A DNA stretch of 64,000 nucleotides, taken from positions 310,001 to 374,000 of the forward strand of contig NZ_WQDY01000002.1 in NCBI RefSeq assembly GCF_013033355.1, read 5' to 3'. The DNA is from Ruegeria lacuscaerulensis. GTDB taxonomy: Bacteria > Pseudomonadota > Alphaproteobacteria > Rhodobacterales > Rhodobacteraceae. Positions within the stretch are counted from its first letter, which is position 1. Every line of letters begins with the position of its first letter. Below, piece after piece: positions 51,520 through 60,892 of this stretch. A program made the position numbers and the translations under genes. The notes beneath the pieces are model-generated. The model searched no databases and was not told where the DNA came from. It saw only the letters and a program-made list of their open reading frames with translations.

Positions 51520-52238
51520 GACCAATCCCCCAGTGCCTGCTGCCACATGGTCAGCGCCGCCACCGCTGCTGTATCCGCGCGCAGAATACGTGGCCCAAGG
51601 CTGACCACATGTGCGTAGGAAAGACCAGACAAGCGGGCCCGTTCGCGATCCGAAAACCCACCCTCGGGCCCGATGAGAATGGCCCAGGGCTGGCCCGTTT
51701 CATTGGCTGCCAATCGCAGGACCGACCCAACCTCTGCCTCGTCGCAGAACATCAGTTGTCGGTCTTCCCACGCATCCAGCACGCGATCAAGCCGCTGCAG
51801 ATCGGAAACCTCGGGCACGTAAGTTCCGCCGCATTGCTCTGCCGCCTCAACGGCATGCGCCTGAAGGCGGTCTTGGCGGATACGCTCGGAATTGGTGAAT
51901 TCAGTCTGCACGGGCAGGATACGCGCAGCCCCCATCTCGGCTGCTTTTTCGACAATGAAATCGGTGCGCGCCTTTTTGATCGGCGCAAACAGGAACCACA
52001 GATCGGGCGGCATTTGCAGTGGTTTGGTCTGGCGGGCGCAGGACAGCACGCCGCCACGCTTGCCCGCCTCGGCCACGTCGGCAAGCCACTCGCCATCTTG
52101 GCCGTTAAACAGAGCCACCTGCCCGCCCACGGCCAGCCGCATGACGCCAAACAGGTAGTGGGCCTGATCACGCGTCAAAGGAACCGATTGCCCCGGACCC
52201 AAAGGGTGCTCTACATACAGTCTGATCTTTGCACTCAT
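51516..52238 (-). CDS. rsmE: 16S rRNA (uracil(1498)-N(3))-methyltransferase
   Basis: RsmE methylates U1498 of 16S rRNA with S-adenosylmethionine. This 240-residue SPOUT-class protein has an N-terminal PUA-like domain, then KKARTDFIVEKAAEMGAARILPV and the AdoMet knot with IGPEGGFSDRERAR and SLGPRILRADTA. It begins a reverse-strand operon, only 11 bp from the divergent ubiA start, so the two share promoter sequence. Confidence 0.95.
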   Translation of the reverse strand: MSAKIRLYVEHPLGPGQSVPLTRDQAHYLFGVMRLAVGGQVALFNGQDGEWLADVAEAGKRGGVLSCARQTKPLQMPPDLWFLFAPIKKARTDFIVEKAAEMGAARILPVQTEFTNSERIRQDRLQAHAVEAAEQCGGTYVPEVSDLQRLDRVLDAWEDRQLMFCDEAEVGSVLRLAANETGQPWAILIGPEGGFSDRERARLSGLSYAHVVSLGPRILRADTAAVAALTMWQQALGDWS

Positions 52239-52249
52239 GAGACCTTAAT

Positions 52250-53212
52250 ATGCAAGGCAATGCCCCAACACCAGACGGTCAGGTCGCTGATGCCGTAAGC
52301 GGCAACTGGGTCGACACCCATGCGCCCGCCTTCACCCGCCCCTATCTGCGCCTAAGCCGCGCAGACCGGCCCATCGGCACATGGCTTTTGCTGATTCCCT
52401 GCTGGTGGGGTCTTGCGCTGGCCATCCTCAGCGATGGCACCCCGCGATGGGAAGACCTTTGGATCGCCGTTGGCTGCGCAATCGGCGCTTTTCTGATGCG
52501 CGGCGCGGGCTGCACGTGGAACGACATCACTGATCGCGAGTTCGACGCTCAGGTCGAGCGTACTCGGTCGCGTCCGATCCCATCAGGTCAGGTCACGGTA
52601 CGACAAGCGGTTGTCTGGATGGGGCTGCAATGCCTGTTGGCGTTGGGTATTCTGCTGACCTTCAATCAAGCTGCGATCGCGATGGGCGTCTTGTCGCTGT
52701 TGCCGGTGACAATATATCCGTTCGCAAAACGCTTTACATGGTGGCCCCAAGTGTTTTTGGGACTGGCGTTCAACTGGGGCATTCTGCTGGCCTGGGCAGC
52801 GCATACCGGAACGGTCGGGGTGCCCGCGATCACGCTCTATCTGGCCGGAATCGCCTGGACGCTGTTCTACGACACGATCTATGCCCATCAGGACGCCGAA
52901 GATGACGAGTTGATCGGCATCAAATCCACTGCACGCCTGTTTGGTTCGGATACAGCCAGATGGCTGAAATACTTCCTCGTTGCAACCGTGTCGTTGATGG
53001 GGCTGGCGATAATCGACGCGGCAACGACTCAGGCCTCGATCATGGCGCTTTTTGTTGCGCTGGCCGGGCCTTGGGCGATGGGGTGGCACATGGCGTGGCA
53101 ATTGCGCGGACTGGACACCGAGGACAACGCCAAACTGCTGCAGTTGTTCCGCGCAAATCGCGACACCGGCCTTATTCCGCTGATCTTCCTTTGCGTGGCC
53201 TTGCTGGTCTGA
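52250..53212 (+). CDS. ubiA: 4-hydroxybenzoate polyprenyltransferase
   Basis: UbiA attaches the polyprenyl tail to 4-hydroxybenzoate in ubiquinone synthesis. The 320-residue, eight- to nine-helix membrane protein has both Asp-rich motifs: GAGCTWNDITDREFD and YAHQDAEDDELIGIKST. DRPIGTWLLLIPCWWGL at the first helix is also typical. ATG 52250. Divergent from rsmE by 11 bp. It fits the COQ9-family and quinone enzymes elsewhere in the window. Confidence 0.95.
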   Translation: MQGNAPTPDGQVADAVSGNWVDTHAPAFTRPYLRLSRADRPIGTWLLLIPCWWGLALAILSDGTPRWEDLWIAVGCAIGAFLMRGAGCTWNDITDREFDAQVERTRSRPIPSGQVTVRQAVVWMGLQCLLALGILLTFNQAAIAMGVLSLLPVTIYPFAKRFTWWPQVFLGLAFNWGILLAWAAHTGTVGVPAITLYLAGIAWTLFYDTIYAHQDAEDDELIGIKSTARLFGSDTARWLKYFLVATVSLMGLAIIDAATTQASIMALFVALAGPWAMGWHMAWQLRGLDTEDNAKLLQLFRANRDTGLIPLIFLCVALLV

Positions 53213-53277
53213 TTGCACCTCGGGCCGGGCCTCTGTAAGAGTCCGGCTCAATCACCCGAGGAGTCTTCTGTCTGCAC

Positions 53278-55188
53278 ATGCGCCTGCCTTATCTCCTAGC
53301 TGTTGCCTTTATCTTCCTGGTTTCTGCCGGGCTGTCTCTGCTGGCCGCCAGTTACTCGGTCACCAAGGTCGAAGAGGCATCGGAATTCGCGGTGCGCCGC
53401 GCGCTTGATCTGAAAGGCCATGACTGGGCCGAGGTCGAATCTGACGGCTTGCGCGTCATACTGACTGGCACCGCTGCTGACGAAGCCGCGCGTTTCAGCG
53501 CCCTGACCGCTGCCGGCACCGAAGTCGACACCTCGCGCGTTATTGACGAGATGGAAGTCGCTCCAACAACCCAACTGGCACCACCCAAGTTTTCAGCCGA
53601 AATTCTGCGCAATGACAGCGGTATTTCGGTGATAGGTCTGGTCCCGCTCAGCCAGGACCGCGAGGCATTGATGGAGCGTTTGCATCGGCTGGACGGGGAC
53701 AATGTATCGGACCTTCTTGAGACCGCCGACTATCCCAAGCCCAAAGGCTGGGATGAGGCACTAACCTACGCGATCGAAGCCCTTGTTCGGCTTCCACGCG
53801 CCAAGATTTCGGCCAGTCCGGGGTTGGTGAGGATTACCGCTATCGCCGACAGCCAGCAGGAAAAGGAACGGCTTGAACAGGATTTGACGCGTGCTGCGCC
53901 ACCCAGCCTTAGGATCGGATTGTCGATCACGGCCCCGCGGCCGGTGATCACGCCGTTTACGCTGCGCTACATTGTCGATGCCGAAGGCGGTCATTTCGAC
54001 GCGTGTTCGGCGCCTGATCAGGATTCCCGAAACGCTATCATTGCCACGGCTGAAGCGGCAGGGCTGACCGGACCCTACACCTGTACGATCGGGTTGGGCG
54101 TTCCATCACCCCGCTGGTCCGAGGCCGCAACGCTCAGCATCAAGGCGTTGGCTCAGATCGGTTTGGGATCTGTGACCATGTCTGACGCCGACATCACGCT
54201 GGTCGCCGAGATGGGTACGAACGCCGCCACTTTCGACCGCGTGGTAGGCGAGCTTGAGAATGCGCTGCCCGAGGTCTTCGCCCTTCACGCCGTCCTGCCC
54301 GAGCCTGAAACCGACGAACCCACAGGCCCGCCCGAGTTTTCTGCCACGCGCAGCCCCGAAGGGCTGGTCCAAATGCGCGGACGCTTGGGTGATGAAACCC
54401 TTAGGGACATGGTCGACAGCTATGCCCGCGCGGCGTTTGGCTCGGAACAGGTTTATACCGCAACTCGCGTTGTGCCTGACCTGCCCACCGACTGGGCCGT
54501 GCGCGTCCTGGCCGGGCTTGAGGCGCTGTCATTACTGCACAATGGTGCTTTGACTGTGACGCCGGACGATGTCATGCTGATCGGCGTCAGCCATGAACCC
54601 GACACCAGAGCGCGCATCGCTGGCCTTTTGTCCGACAAGCTAGGCGAAGCGCAGGAATACACACTTTCGATCACCTACCAGAAACCTCCGGAACCCGAAG
54701 ACGCACTGCCAGACCCCGAGCAATGCGAAGACCGCATTGCCGAAGTTCAGACGTCCAGCAAGATCGCCTTCGAACCTGGCTCGGCCACGGTGGCGGCGGA
54801 TTCGCGTGATACTGTGAACCAGATCGCCGACATTCTGCGCGAATGCGGCCCAATCCGGATGGAGATCCAGGGCCACACCGACAGTCAGGGCCGGGAAGAG
54901 ATGAATCAGCAACTCAGCCAGGCTCGGGCACAGTCCATCCTAAACGAGCTGCGCGGACGGCGCGTTCCCACCGCAAGCTACACTGCAGTGGGATACGGCG
55001 AAACGCAACCTATCGCCGACAATGGCTCCGAGGAAGGTCGCGAGGAAAACCGTCGGATTGAATTTCGCCTGATCCGCCCTGAACCCGTCGCCAATTCCGA
55101 GACGGGTCTGGAAGCGCTGGAACAGGACACACAGCCGTCAGAAGACGCACAAACAGACGCCGAAGAAACCGGCGCAGGGGACCAGTAA
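53278..55188 (+). CDS. OmpA-family protein with long periplasmic N-terminal region
   Basis: A 636-residue cell-envelope protein. A hydrophobic N-terminus (about residues 4-24) acts as a signal or anchor. A long region (about 30-470) has repeated alpha-beta segments of BON-like appearance (e.g. VESDGLRVILTGTAADEAA, KISASPGLVRITAIADS), and the C-terminal OmpA domain (about 485-605) has EIQGHTDSQGREEMNQQLSQARA, which binds peptidoglycan. An acidic Glu/Thr-rich tail ends the protein. A small coiled-coil protein follows after one base. Confidence 0.88.
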   Translation: MRLPYLLAVAFIFLVSAGLSLLAASYSVTKVEEASEFAVRRALDLKGHDWAEVESDGLRVILTGTAADEAARFSALTAAGTEVDTSRVIDEMEVAPTTQLAPPKFSAEILRNDSGISVIGLVPLSQDREALMERLHRLDGDNVSDLLETADYPKPKGWDEALTYAIEALVRLPRAKISASPGLVRITAIADSQQEKERLEQDLTRAAPPSLRIGLSITAPRPVITPFTLRYIVDAEGGHFDACSAPDQDSRNAIIATAEAAGLTGPYTCTIGLGVPSPRWSEAATLSIKALAQIGLGSVTMSDADITLVAEMGTNAATFDRVVGELENALPEVFALHAVLPEPETDEPTGPPEFSATRSPEGLVQMRGRLGDETLRDMVDSYARAAFGSEQVYTATRVVPDLPTDWAVRVLAGLEALSLLHNGALTVTPDDVMLIGVSHEPDTRARIAGLLSDKLGEAQEYTLSITYQKPPEPEDALPDPEQCEDRIAEVQTSSKIAFEPGSATVAADSRDTVNQIADILRECGPIRMEIQGHTDSQGREEMNQQLSQARAQSILNELRGRRVPTASYTAVGYGETQPIADNGSEEGREENRRIEFRLIRPEPVANSETGLEALEQDTQPSEDAQTDAEETGAGDQ

Positions 55189-55189
55189 G

Positions 55190-55510
55190 TTGAACAGACT
55201 AGAATTCATCATCGCCACCGCCGTCATTTTGTTTGCAGCGTTTTGTATGGGGTGGTTCGCCAACTGGCTGGCCCATCGCCTGTCCCGCGTGCGCCAAAGC
55301 GACGTAGCCGATCTGGACCGCATGAGCCAGGAGTTGCATGAGGCCGAGGAAACCCGCGATCAGGCCATCACCTATCTGCAGCAGCGCGAGGCCGAACTGA
55401 CCAACCAGCTGACGCAAACCGAGGCCGAGCTGTCCGCGGCCATGGATGGGCTGCGCGCAGCGAGGCAAGAGGCCGAAGAGCTGCGCGGGCGGATCAACAA
55501 CGCGGATTAA
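55190..55510 (+). CDS. Small membrane-anchored coiled-coil protein
   Basis: A 106-residue protein. One N-terminal transmembrane helix (about residues 7-27) is followed by a strongly predicted coiled coil (about 40-104, Glu/Gln/Leu/Arg heptads). The start is TTG 55190, one base after the OmpA-family stop, with GGGG upstream. I infer a partner of the preceding envelope protein from co-location. No named family. Confidence 0.72.
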   Translation: MNRLEFIIATAVILFAAFCMGWFANWLAHRLSRVRQSDVADLDRMSQELHEAEETRDQAITYLQQREAELTNQLTQTEAELSAAMDGLRAARQEAEELRGRINNAD

Positions 55511-55511
55511 A

Positions 55512-55958
55512 TCACCAGCGCGTCAGCGCGTCCTCGTCCTCGTCCTTGGCAGCGACCCAGTCAGCACCGGAATTGGTGATCTCTTTCTTCCAGAACGGCG
55601 CGCGGGATTTCAGGTAATCCATCAGGTATTCTGCCGCCTCGAACGCGTCCTTGCGATGAGGCGAGGCTGTGGCCACCATCATGATCCGATCCCCCGGAGC
55701 CAGCCTTCCGTGGCGATGAATCACCAGCACATCGCCCAGCGACCAGCGCGACTGTGCTTCTTCGGCGATCTTGGTCAGGGCGCGCTCGGTCATGCCGGGA
55801 TAATGCTCGATCTCCATCACGTCCAAATCGCCCGTAGCTAGATCGCGCACAACGCCGGTGAAGGTTACGATGGCCCCATTTGCGGCCTCATCTCCGGCAG
55901 CAAAGGCGTTGGCCTCGGCCCCCATGTCGAAAGGGGCTTCTTGTACGACGATCCGCAT
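55512..55958 (-). CDS. moaE: Molybdopterin synthase catalytic subunit MoaE
   Basis: MoaE with MoaD forms molybdopterin synthase, which puts two sulfurs into precursor Z (cPMP). The 148-residue protein has FTGVVRDLATGD, EHYPGMTERALTKI, VIHRHGRLAPGDRIMMVATAS and the conserved KSRAPFWKKE with the active-site Lys. ATG 55958 follows the moaD stop by one base, with AGGTGG upstream; GTG 55967 is less likely. The last gene of the pgsA-moaD-moaE group. Confidence 0.95.
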   Translation of the reverse strand: MRIVVQEAPFDMGAEANAFAAGDEAANGAIVTFTGVVRDLATGDLDVMEIEHYPGMTERALTKIAEEAQSRWSLGDVLVIHRHGRLAPGDRIMMVATASPHRKDAFEAAEYLMDYLKSRAPFWKKEITNSGADWVAAKDEDEDALTRW

Positions 55959-55959
55959 C

Positions 55960-56205
55960 TTAGCCACCTGTCATCGGCGGAAAGAACGCAACTTCGCGCA
56001 CGCCCGACAAAGGGGCGTCAAAGTCCGACAGTTCCTGATCCAGCGCCACGCGCAGCGCCGACAGGTCGGCGAAAGCGGCGGCGTAGCGATCTTCGCGCGC
56101 GGTCAGTTCCGCGACCAGCTCGGATACGGTTGCGGCCTGTGTTTCGACCTTTTCCTTGGGCAGACCGATGCGTTCGCGCACCCATGCGAAATACAGCACA
56201 TCCAT
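55960..56205 (-). CDS. moaD: Molybdopterin synthase sulfur carrier subunit MoaD
   Basis: An 81-residue ubiquitin-fold sulfur carrier ending in the required Gly-Gly (PPMTGG). The C-terminal glycine is adenylylated and thiocarboxylated before sulfur transfer to precursor Z by MoaE. It lies between pgsA (3 bp upstream) and moaE (1 bp downstream) on the reverse strand. Confidence 0.95.
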   Translation of the reverse strand: MDVLYFAWVRERIGLPKEKVETQAATVSELVAELTAREDRYAAAFADLSALRVALDQELSDFDAPLSGVREVAFFPPMTGG

Positions 56206-56208
56206 CGC

Positions 56209-56877
56209 TTAGCTCTCCTTCAGATGGGGCATGGCTTTACGTAGGTAGTCATAGCCGGTGATCAACGTCAGCGTCGCCGCGATCCACAACAGCCACAAAC
56301 CGATCCGGCCCGACCAGAACATACCTTCCAGATGCCAACGGATGTGGTTTACGTCCTCAAGCTGTCCAATGAGAACCTGATCAATGGTCGCAGGGTCCAT
56401 GCCAAACGTGGCCATGACAAAGTAGTGTTCAAAAATTCCCTGTGAAAACAAAACCGCAATGGCAAACATCTGCGCTGTGGTCTTCCATTTGGCCAGCTTG
56501 GTCACTTTCAAAGTTCCCGCCACATCGCCCAGATATTCCCGCAACCCCGAAACAAAGACCTCGCGGAATAGAATCACGGTGGCGGGCAGCACCAGCCAAG
56601 GCGTCCAATGCTCGGTCGAATAGCCCACAAGTATCATCAGCGCGATCACCACCATCGCCTTGTCAGCAATCGGGTCCAGCATCGCTCCGATCTTGGTTTC
56701 CTGTTTCCAAGCACGGGCCAGATACCCGTCGAACCAGTCGGTGATCGCCGCTGACATGAACAGGATCAGGGCAAACCAGTCGGCATAGGGCCGGGTGAAA
56801 TACAAAAACATCACGGCCAGACCGGGGGCGGCCAGAAGGCGCAGTACGGTCAGGATATTGGGCAAGTTCCACTTCAT
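56209..56877 (-). CDS. pgsA: CDP-diacylglycerol-glycerol-3-phosphate 3-phosphatidyltransferase
   Basis: PgsA makes phosphatidylglycerol phosphate from CDP-diacylglycerol and glycerol-3-phosphate. The 222-residue membrane protein has the CDP-alcohol phosphotransferase motif Dx2DGx2ARx8Gx3Dx3D as DWFDGYLARAWKQETKIGAMLDPIADK (in parts; about residues 59-85). The start MKWNLPNILTVLRLL at 56877 is preferred; upstream extension to 56943 lacks family sequence. It precedes moaD. Confidence 0.94.
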   Translation of the reverse strand: MKWNLPNILTVLRLLAAPGLAVMFLYFTRPYADWFALILFMSAAITDWFDGYLARAWKQETKIGAMLDPIADKAMVVIALMILVGYSTEHWTPWLVLPATVILFREVFVSGLREYLGDVAGTLKVTKLAKWKTTAQMFAIAVLFSQGIFEHYFVMATFGMDPATIDQVLIGQLEDVNHIRWHLEGMFWSGRIGLWLLWIAATLTLITGYDYLRKAMPHLKES

Positions 56878-57048
56878 GAAGAAAACTCTACATCGCCGGT
56901 TCAGGACATAAAAGATGGGCCATTGAAAATCTGCCCCGATCACAGGCAGTTGTGGCCTTCGGGGTCAAAGGGTCGCAACCCCAATCACACGGCTTGGCGC
57001 GCGCGGGCTTTGCGGTCAGATTGGCGACTGGCCAAGACAGAGCGATAC

Positions 57049-57933
57049 ATGACCCGTCACATTCAAACCGACCCCCGATCGAACCTGATCGGCAGCGCAT
57101 GGATGATCGCCGCAATGGCACTGTTCGCGCTTGAGGATGCGCTGATCAAAGCGGCCTCGGCGGCGATTCCGATCTGGCAGGTGCTGGTTCTGTTCGGCGC
57201 AGGCGGCGCGGTGATCTATGCCGTGGTGGCCCTGCTGCGCGGCACACGGCTGTTTCAAGCCGATGTACTGTCGCGCCCGATGAAGGTGCGTGCGGTATTC
57301 GAAATCCTGGGGCGGTTGTTCTATGTGCTGGCCATCGCGCTTACTCCGCTGTCATCGGCCACGGTGATCCTGCAGGCTACGCCCTTGGTCGTCGTCGCCG
57401 GGGCCGCACTGGTTTTTGGCGAAACCGTCGGCTGGCGCCGGTGGAGCGCCATTCTGATCGGCCTTGTCGGCGTCGTGATCATCATCCAACCGACCGGGGA
57501 CAGCTTCTCGGCCCTGTCCATCCTTGCGGTGCTGGGGATGCTGGGCTTTGCCGGGCGCGATCTGGCCAGCCGCGCCGCGCCCGCGTCACTGGGGACCGAG
57601 GTGCTGGGGTTCTACGGGTTCCTTTGCATCATAATCGCCGGTCTGGCCTATCGGTTCTGGGAGGGCACACCGATGCAGCCCTTAAGCCCGCAAGTCAGCC
57701 TGCATATGACCGGCGCAGTCATCATGGGCGTCATGGCCTATGCCGCGCTGATGAAGGCGATGCGCACGGGTGAGGTCTCATCCGTCACGCCTTTCCGCTA
57801 TTCCCGGCTGCTGTTCGGGATCGGGTTGGGCGTGGTCATGTTTGGTGAGCGGCTGGACCAGACCATGTGGATCGGGTCGGCGCTGATCGTGGCCTCGGGG
57901 CTGTATATCCTGTGGCGCGGGCGGCGAGCCTAG
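57049..57933 (+). CDS. EamA family (DMT superfamily) transporter
   Basis: A 294-residue protein with ten hydrophobic helices in two EamA repeats (about residues 10-145 and 155-292). [19 protein letters not shown] and the second repeat with [23 protein letters not shown] are typical of the drug/metabolite transporter group annotated RhaT/YdcZ-like. The substrate is unknown. It is the only forward-strand gene inside the reverse-strand group uvrC/pgsA/moaDE. ATG 57049; its stop overlaps uvrC by 4 bp. Confidence 0.9.
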   Translation: MTRHIQTDPRSNLIGSAWMIAAMALFALEDALIKAASAAIPIWQVLVLFGAGGAVIYAVVALLRGTRLFQADVLSRPMKVRAVFEILGRLFYVLAIALTPLSSATVILQATPLVVVAGAALVFGETVGWRRWSAILIGLVGVVIIIQPTGDSFSALSILAVLGMLGFAGRDLASRAAPASLGTEVLGFYGFLCIIIAGLAYRFWEGTPMQPLSPQVSLHMTGAVIMGVMAYAALMKAMRTGEVSSVTPFRYSRLLFGIGLGVVMFGERLDQTMWIGSALIVASGLYILWRGRRA

Positions 57934-59804
57934 CCCTTGTCGTGGAAGAAATCATAGACCTTCTGCGCCAACCCGGCTGAAATCCCGTCCACCGCCCTGA
58001 GATCCGCCAGATTGGCCCGGCTAACCGCTTTGGCGCTGCCGAAATGGGTCAACAGGGCGCGTTTGCGCGCCGACCCTACGCCGGGGATTTCGTCCAGAGG
58101 TGTCGCCCCCACCGCCTTGGCCCGTTTGGCGCGATGGGTGCCGATGGCGAAGCGGTGCGCCTCATCCCGCAGGCGTTGAATGAAATACAGCACCGGATCG
58201 TTACGTTTCAGCGCAAAGGCGCGTTGGCCGATGCGGTGGAATTCCTCTTTGCCGTGGTCGCGATCCACACCTTTGGCGACGCCGACCATCGGGATGTCTT
58301 CGACACCGTGTTCGACCATGATCTCATGCACCGCGCTGACCTGCCCAGCGCCGCCGTCGATCAAAAGCAGGTCGGGCCAATGGCCCTTGTCCCGGTCTGG
58401 GTCTTCTTTCAACAGACGAGTGAAACGGCGGGTCAGGACCTCTTTCATCATGCCAAAGTCGTCGCCCGGCGTCAGGTCATCGCCCCGGATGTTGAACTTG
58501 CGATAGGCGTTTTTCATGAACCCCTCGGGGCCCGCTACGATCATCCCACCCACCGCGTTGGTGCCTTGGATATGGCTGTTATCGTAAACCTCAATCCGCT
58601 CGGGTGGCGTGTCCAGATCAAACGCCTCGGCCACGCCACGCAAAAGCTTGGCTTGCGTGGCGCTTTCCGACATGCGACGGGCCAGCGACTCACGCGCGTT
58701 GCGCAGGGCCCCGGCGACCAGTTCTTGTTTCTCACCGCGCTGCGGCACAAAGATTTCGACCTTGCGACCGGCCTTTTCCGACAGCGCGTCCTGCATCAGA
58801 TCAGCGTTCTCGACCCCGTCCGACAGGATCAACTGACGCGGCGGCTCCTTGTTGTCGTAGAACTGACCAAGGAAAGCCTCCATCACCTCGGCCGGCGACA
58901 CATCCGCCCCGACCCGAGGGTAAAAGTCCTTGTTGCCCCAGTTCTGGTTGGCCCGGATAAAGAACACCTGCACACAGGCTTGCCCACTATCCATATAGAG
59001 GCCGATCACATCCGCCTCTGCCACGCCGCGCGGGTTGATGCCTTGGCTTGTCTGCACCTGCGTCAGCGCCCGGATTCGGTCGCGCAGGCTGGCGGCGCGT
59101 TCGAACTCCATCGCCTCGGACGCGGCCATCATCTGTTCGGCCAGTTCTTCTTGCACCTTGGTCGACCGGCCCGACAGGAAACGTTCTGCATCCTTGACGC
59201 TTTCGCCGTAGTCGCTTTCCGAGATCAACCCAACACACGGCCCAGAACAGCGCTTAATCTGATACAGCAGACAGGGCCGCGTCCGGCTGTCGAACATGGA
59301 ATCCGAGCAGTTGCGCAGCAGGAACGCTTTTTGCAGCTGGTTCAGCGTCCGGTTAACGGCACCCGCACTGGCGAAGGGGCCAAAATAGGCGCCCTTTTCT
59401 TTCTTCGCCCCGCGATGTTTCTTGATCTGCGGAAACCCATGATCCTTGGCGACCAGAATGTTCGGAAAACTCTTATCGTCGCGCAGCAGCACATTGTACT
59501 TAGGCTTGAGCTGCTTGATCAGGTTCTGCTCCAGCAGCAGCGCCTCGGTCTCGGTCCGCGTGGTCAGAAACATCATCGAAGCCGTCGCGGCGATCATCTT
59601 CTCGATCCGCCCCGAATGTCCAGGCCGCGTATAGTTCGACACCCGCGCCTTCAGGTTTCGCGCCTTGCCGACATAAAGAACCCGACTGTCCGCATCCAAC
59701 ATCCGGTAAACGCCCGGAGAGCTGTCCAGCGTTTTCACATATCGCTGTATACATTCGTATCCAACGCTTTGGGTTTCGGAGTTCGATTCGTTCTGGACGG
59801 TCAT
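57930..59804 (-). CDS. uvrC: Excinuclease ABC subunit C
   Basis: UvrC makes both incisions in nucleotide-excision repair. The 624-residue protein has the GIY-YIG nuclease domain (about residues 25-110, PGVYRM and [13 protein letters not shown]), a Cys block ([13 protein letters not shown]), a UVR motif (about 210-245), the RNase H-like domain with [14 protein letters not shown], and C-terminal helix-hairpin-helix pair ([19 protein letters not shown]). ATG 59804 selected; the frame is open to 59831 without conserved sequence. Confidence 0.96.
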   Translation of the reverse strand: MTVQNESNSETQSVGYECIQRYVKTLDSSPGVYRMLDADSRVLYVGKARNLKARVSNYTRPGHSGRIEKMIAATASMMFLTTRTETEALLLEQNLIKQLKPKYNVLLRDDKSFPNILVAKDHGFPQIKKHRGAKKEKGAYFGPFASAGAVNRTLNQLQKAFLLRNCSDSMFDSRTRPCLLYQIKRCSGPCVGLISESDYGESVKDAERFLSGRSTKVQEELAEQMMAASEAMEFERAASLRDRIRALTQVQTSQGINPRGVAEADVIGLYMDSGQACVQVFFIRANQNWGNKDFYPRVGADVSPAEVMEAFLGQFYDNKEPPRQLILSDGVENADLMQDALSEKAGRKVEIFVPQRGEKQELVAGALRNARESLARRMSESATQAKLLRGVAEAFDLDTPPERIEVYDNSHIQGTNAVGGMIVAGPEGFMKNAYRKFNIRGDDLTPGDDFGMMKEVLTRRFTRLLKEDPDRDKGHWPDLLLIDGGAGQVSAVHEIMVEHGVEDIPMVGVAKGVDRDHGKEEFHRIGQRAFALKRNDPVLYFIQRLRDEAHRFAIGTHRAKRAKAVGATPLDEIPGVGSARKRALLTHFGSAKAVSRANLADLRAVDGISAGLAQKVYDFFHDKG

Positions 59805-59831
59805 GTGTCTGAAATATGATTCCCTGACCAT

Positions 59832-60060
59832 GGCTGCAATCTTGAGCGCCTCAGATCAAGAGAAAACAAATCCACGGTTTCTGTGGATAAGTATGAAGAT
59901 AAGTTTCCGGGTATCGCGATTTTCCCTTAATTCATTAAGGATTCCTTGGTTTGCACAAAAATTAGGCAATAACCTAACCAACTGTTTTTCAACGTTATTT
60001 TTTATAAATCAAGACAAGTGCATGAAAAACAATACATTTTTGTAACGTGTTGGTAACGGA
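59832..60060. other. AT-rich spacer with a DnaA-box match and inverted repeats
   Basis: This 229-bp stretch is much more AT-rich than its surroundings. It contains a perfect DnaA box (TTATCCACA on the reverse strand at 59882-59890), CCTTAA-TTCA-TTAAGG (59925-59940) and TTAGG-N6-CCTAA (59962-59977). A forward open frame (59803-60045) has an irregular sequence and no ribosome-binding site. It lies upstream of uvrC and downstream of the SDR gene; a promoter region for uvrC is the plain reading. Confidence 0.55.
59882..59890 (-). promoter_or_regulatory. Perfect DnaA box
   Basis: TGTGGATAA on the forward strand is the exact complement of the consensus TTATCCACA. It stands alone; no second perfect copy is seen in the same spacer. 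Confidence 0.5.
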
Positions 60061-60094
60061 AATGAGAGCGGTGCAAAACTTATCTGAGAATTAC

Positions 60095-60874
60095 CTATTC
60101 AACGCCCAAAACATCCGGAGTTTGCCAGCCAAGATGCTGCCCCCCATCCACACACAAAAGCTGCCCTGTGACCGCCTGTGCATCCAGAAAATACCCCAGC
60201 GCGGCAGTGATGTCCGAAGGGTTCGCGCCGCGCTCCAATACCGTGCTCCGCCGTTGCGCATTAAAGTGATCGACGCTTTGGCGGTGCCCCTGCATCGTGG
60301 GACCGGGACCGATTGCGTTGACGCGGATCGCCGGGGTCAACGCTTGCGCAGCAGTGCGGGTCAGCGCCCACAGGCCCATCTTGGCGATGGTGTAGGACAT
60401 GAACTCGGGGGTCAGCTTGCGTACCCGCATGTCGACCATATTGACGATAAGACCGGTTGCGACCGGTTCGCCTGCCGCATCGGTGTCGGGCTGCAACCCT
60501 TGTTCAGCCATCGCCTGGGTCAGCACAAAAGGCGCGCGCAGGTTACTTTCGAGGTGCCGGTCCCAGCTTTGCCGCGTGGCCGTTTGGATATTGTCGTATT
60601 CAAAGATCGAGGCGTTGTTGACCAGACAGGTGATCGACCCGCCCAATGCCTCGGCCGCGCGGGGCAAAAGGGCGTTCACCTGCGCCTCGTCCAGCAGGTC
60701 GGCTTGTAGGGCAACAGCATTGCGACCCGTTGATCGTATTTCGGCCACGACATCCGACGCCGGTTGTTCGGACGAAGCATAGTGGACAGCTACATCATAT
60801 CCACGCTGCGCCAGATACAGGGCCATGGCCCGGCCAAGGCGAATACCTGCTCCGGTTACAAGGGCTCGGGTCAT
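60095..60874 (-). CDS. SDR family oxidoreductase, pteridine-reductase-like
   Basis: A 259-residue short-chain dehydrogenase. The cofactor motif TGAGIRLG (residues 7-14) has Arg where classical SDRs have Gly, as in pteridine reductase/FolM, and prefers NADPH. NNAS is at about 87-90 and the catalytic YTIAK near 161-165. DMRVRKLTPEFMSY is typical of the FolM group. It probably reduces dihydropterin-type substrates. It follows the antiporter by 18 bp and precedes uvrC by 290 bp on the reverse strand. Confidence 0.88.
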   Translation of the reverse strand: MTRALVTGAGIRLGRAMALYLAQRGYDVAVHYASSEQPASDVVAEIRSTGRNAVALQADLLDEAQVNALLPRAAEALGGSITCLVNNASIFEYDNIQTATRQSWDRHLESNLRAPFVLTQAMAEQGLQPDTDAAGEPVATGLIVNMVDMRVRKLTPEFMSYTIAKMGLWALTRTAAQALTPAIRVNAIGPGPTMQGHRQSVDHFNAQRRSTVLERGANPSDITAALGYFLDAQAVTGQLLCVDGGQHLGWQTPDVLGVE

Positions 60875-60892
60875 CGGGGACTCTCCGTCACA

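Noticed and set aside
59803-60045. Forward open frame of 80 codons in the AT-rich spacer upstream of uvrC
   Set aside because: It overlaps the uvrC start, has no ribosome-binding site and reflects low GC content rather than coding bias.
59832-60060. Chromosomal origin of replication
   Set aside because: Only one perfect DnaA box, and none of the usual origin neighbours (dnaA, hemE, parAB, gidAB, rho) are present.
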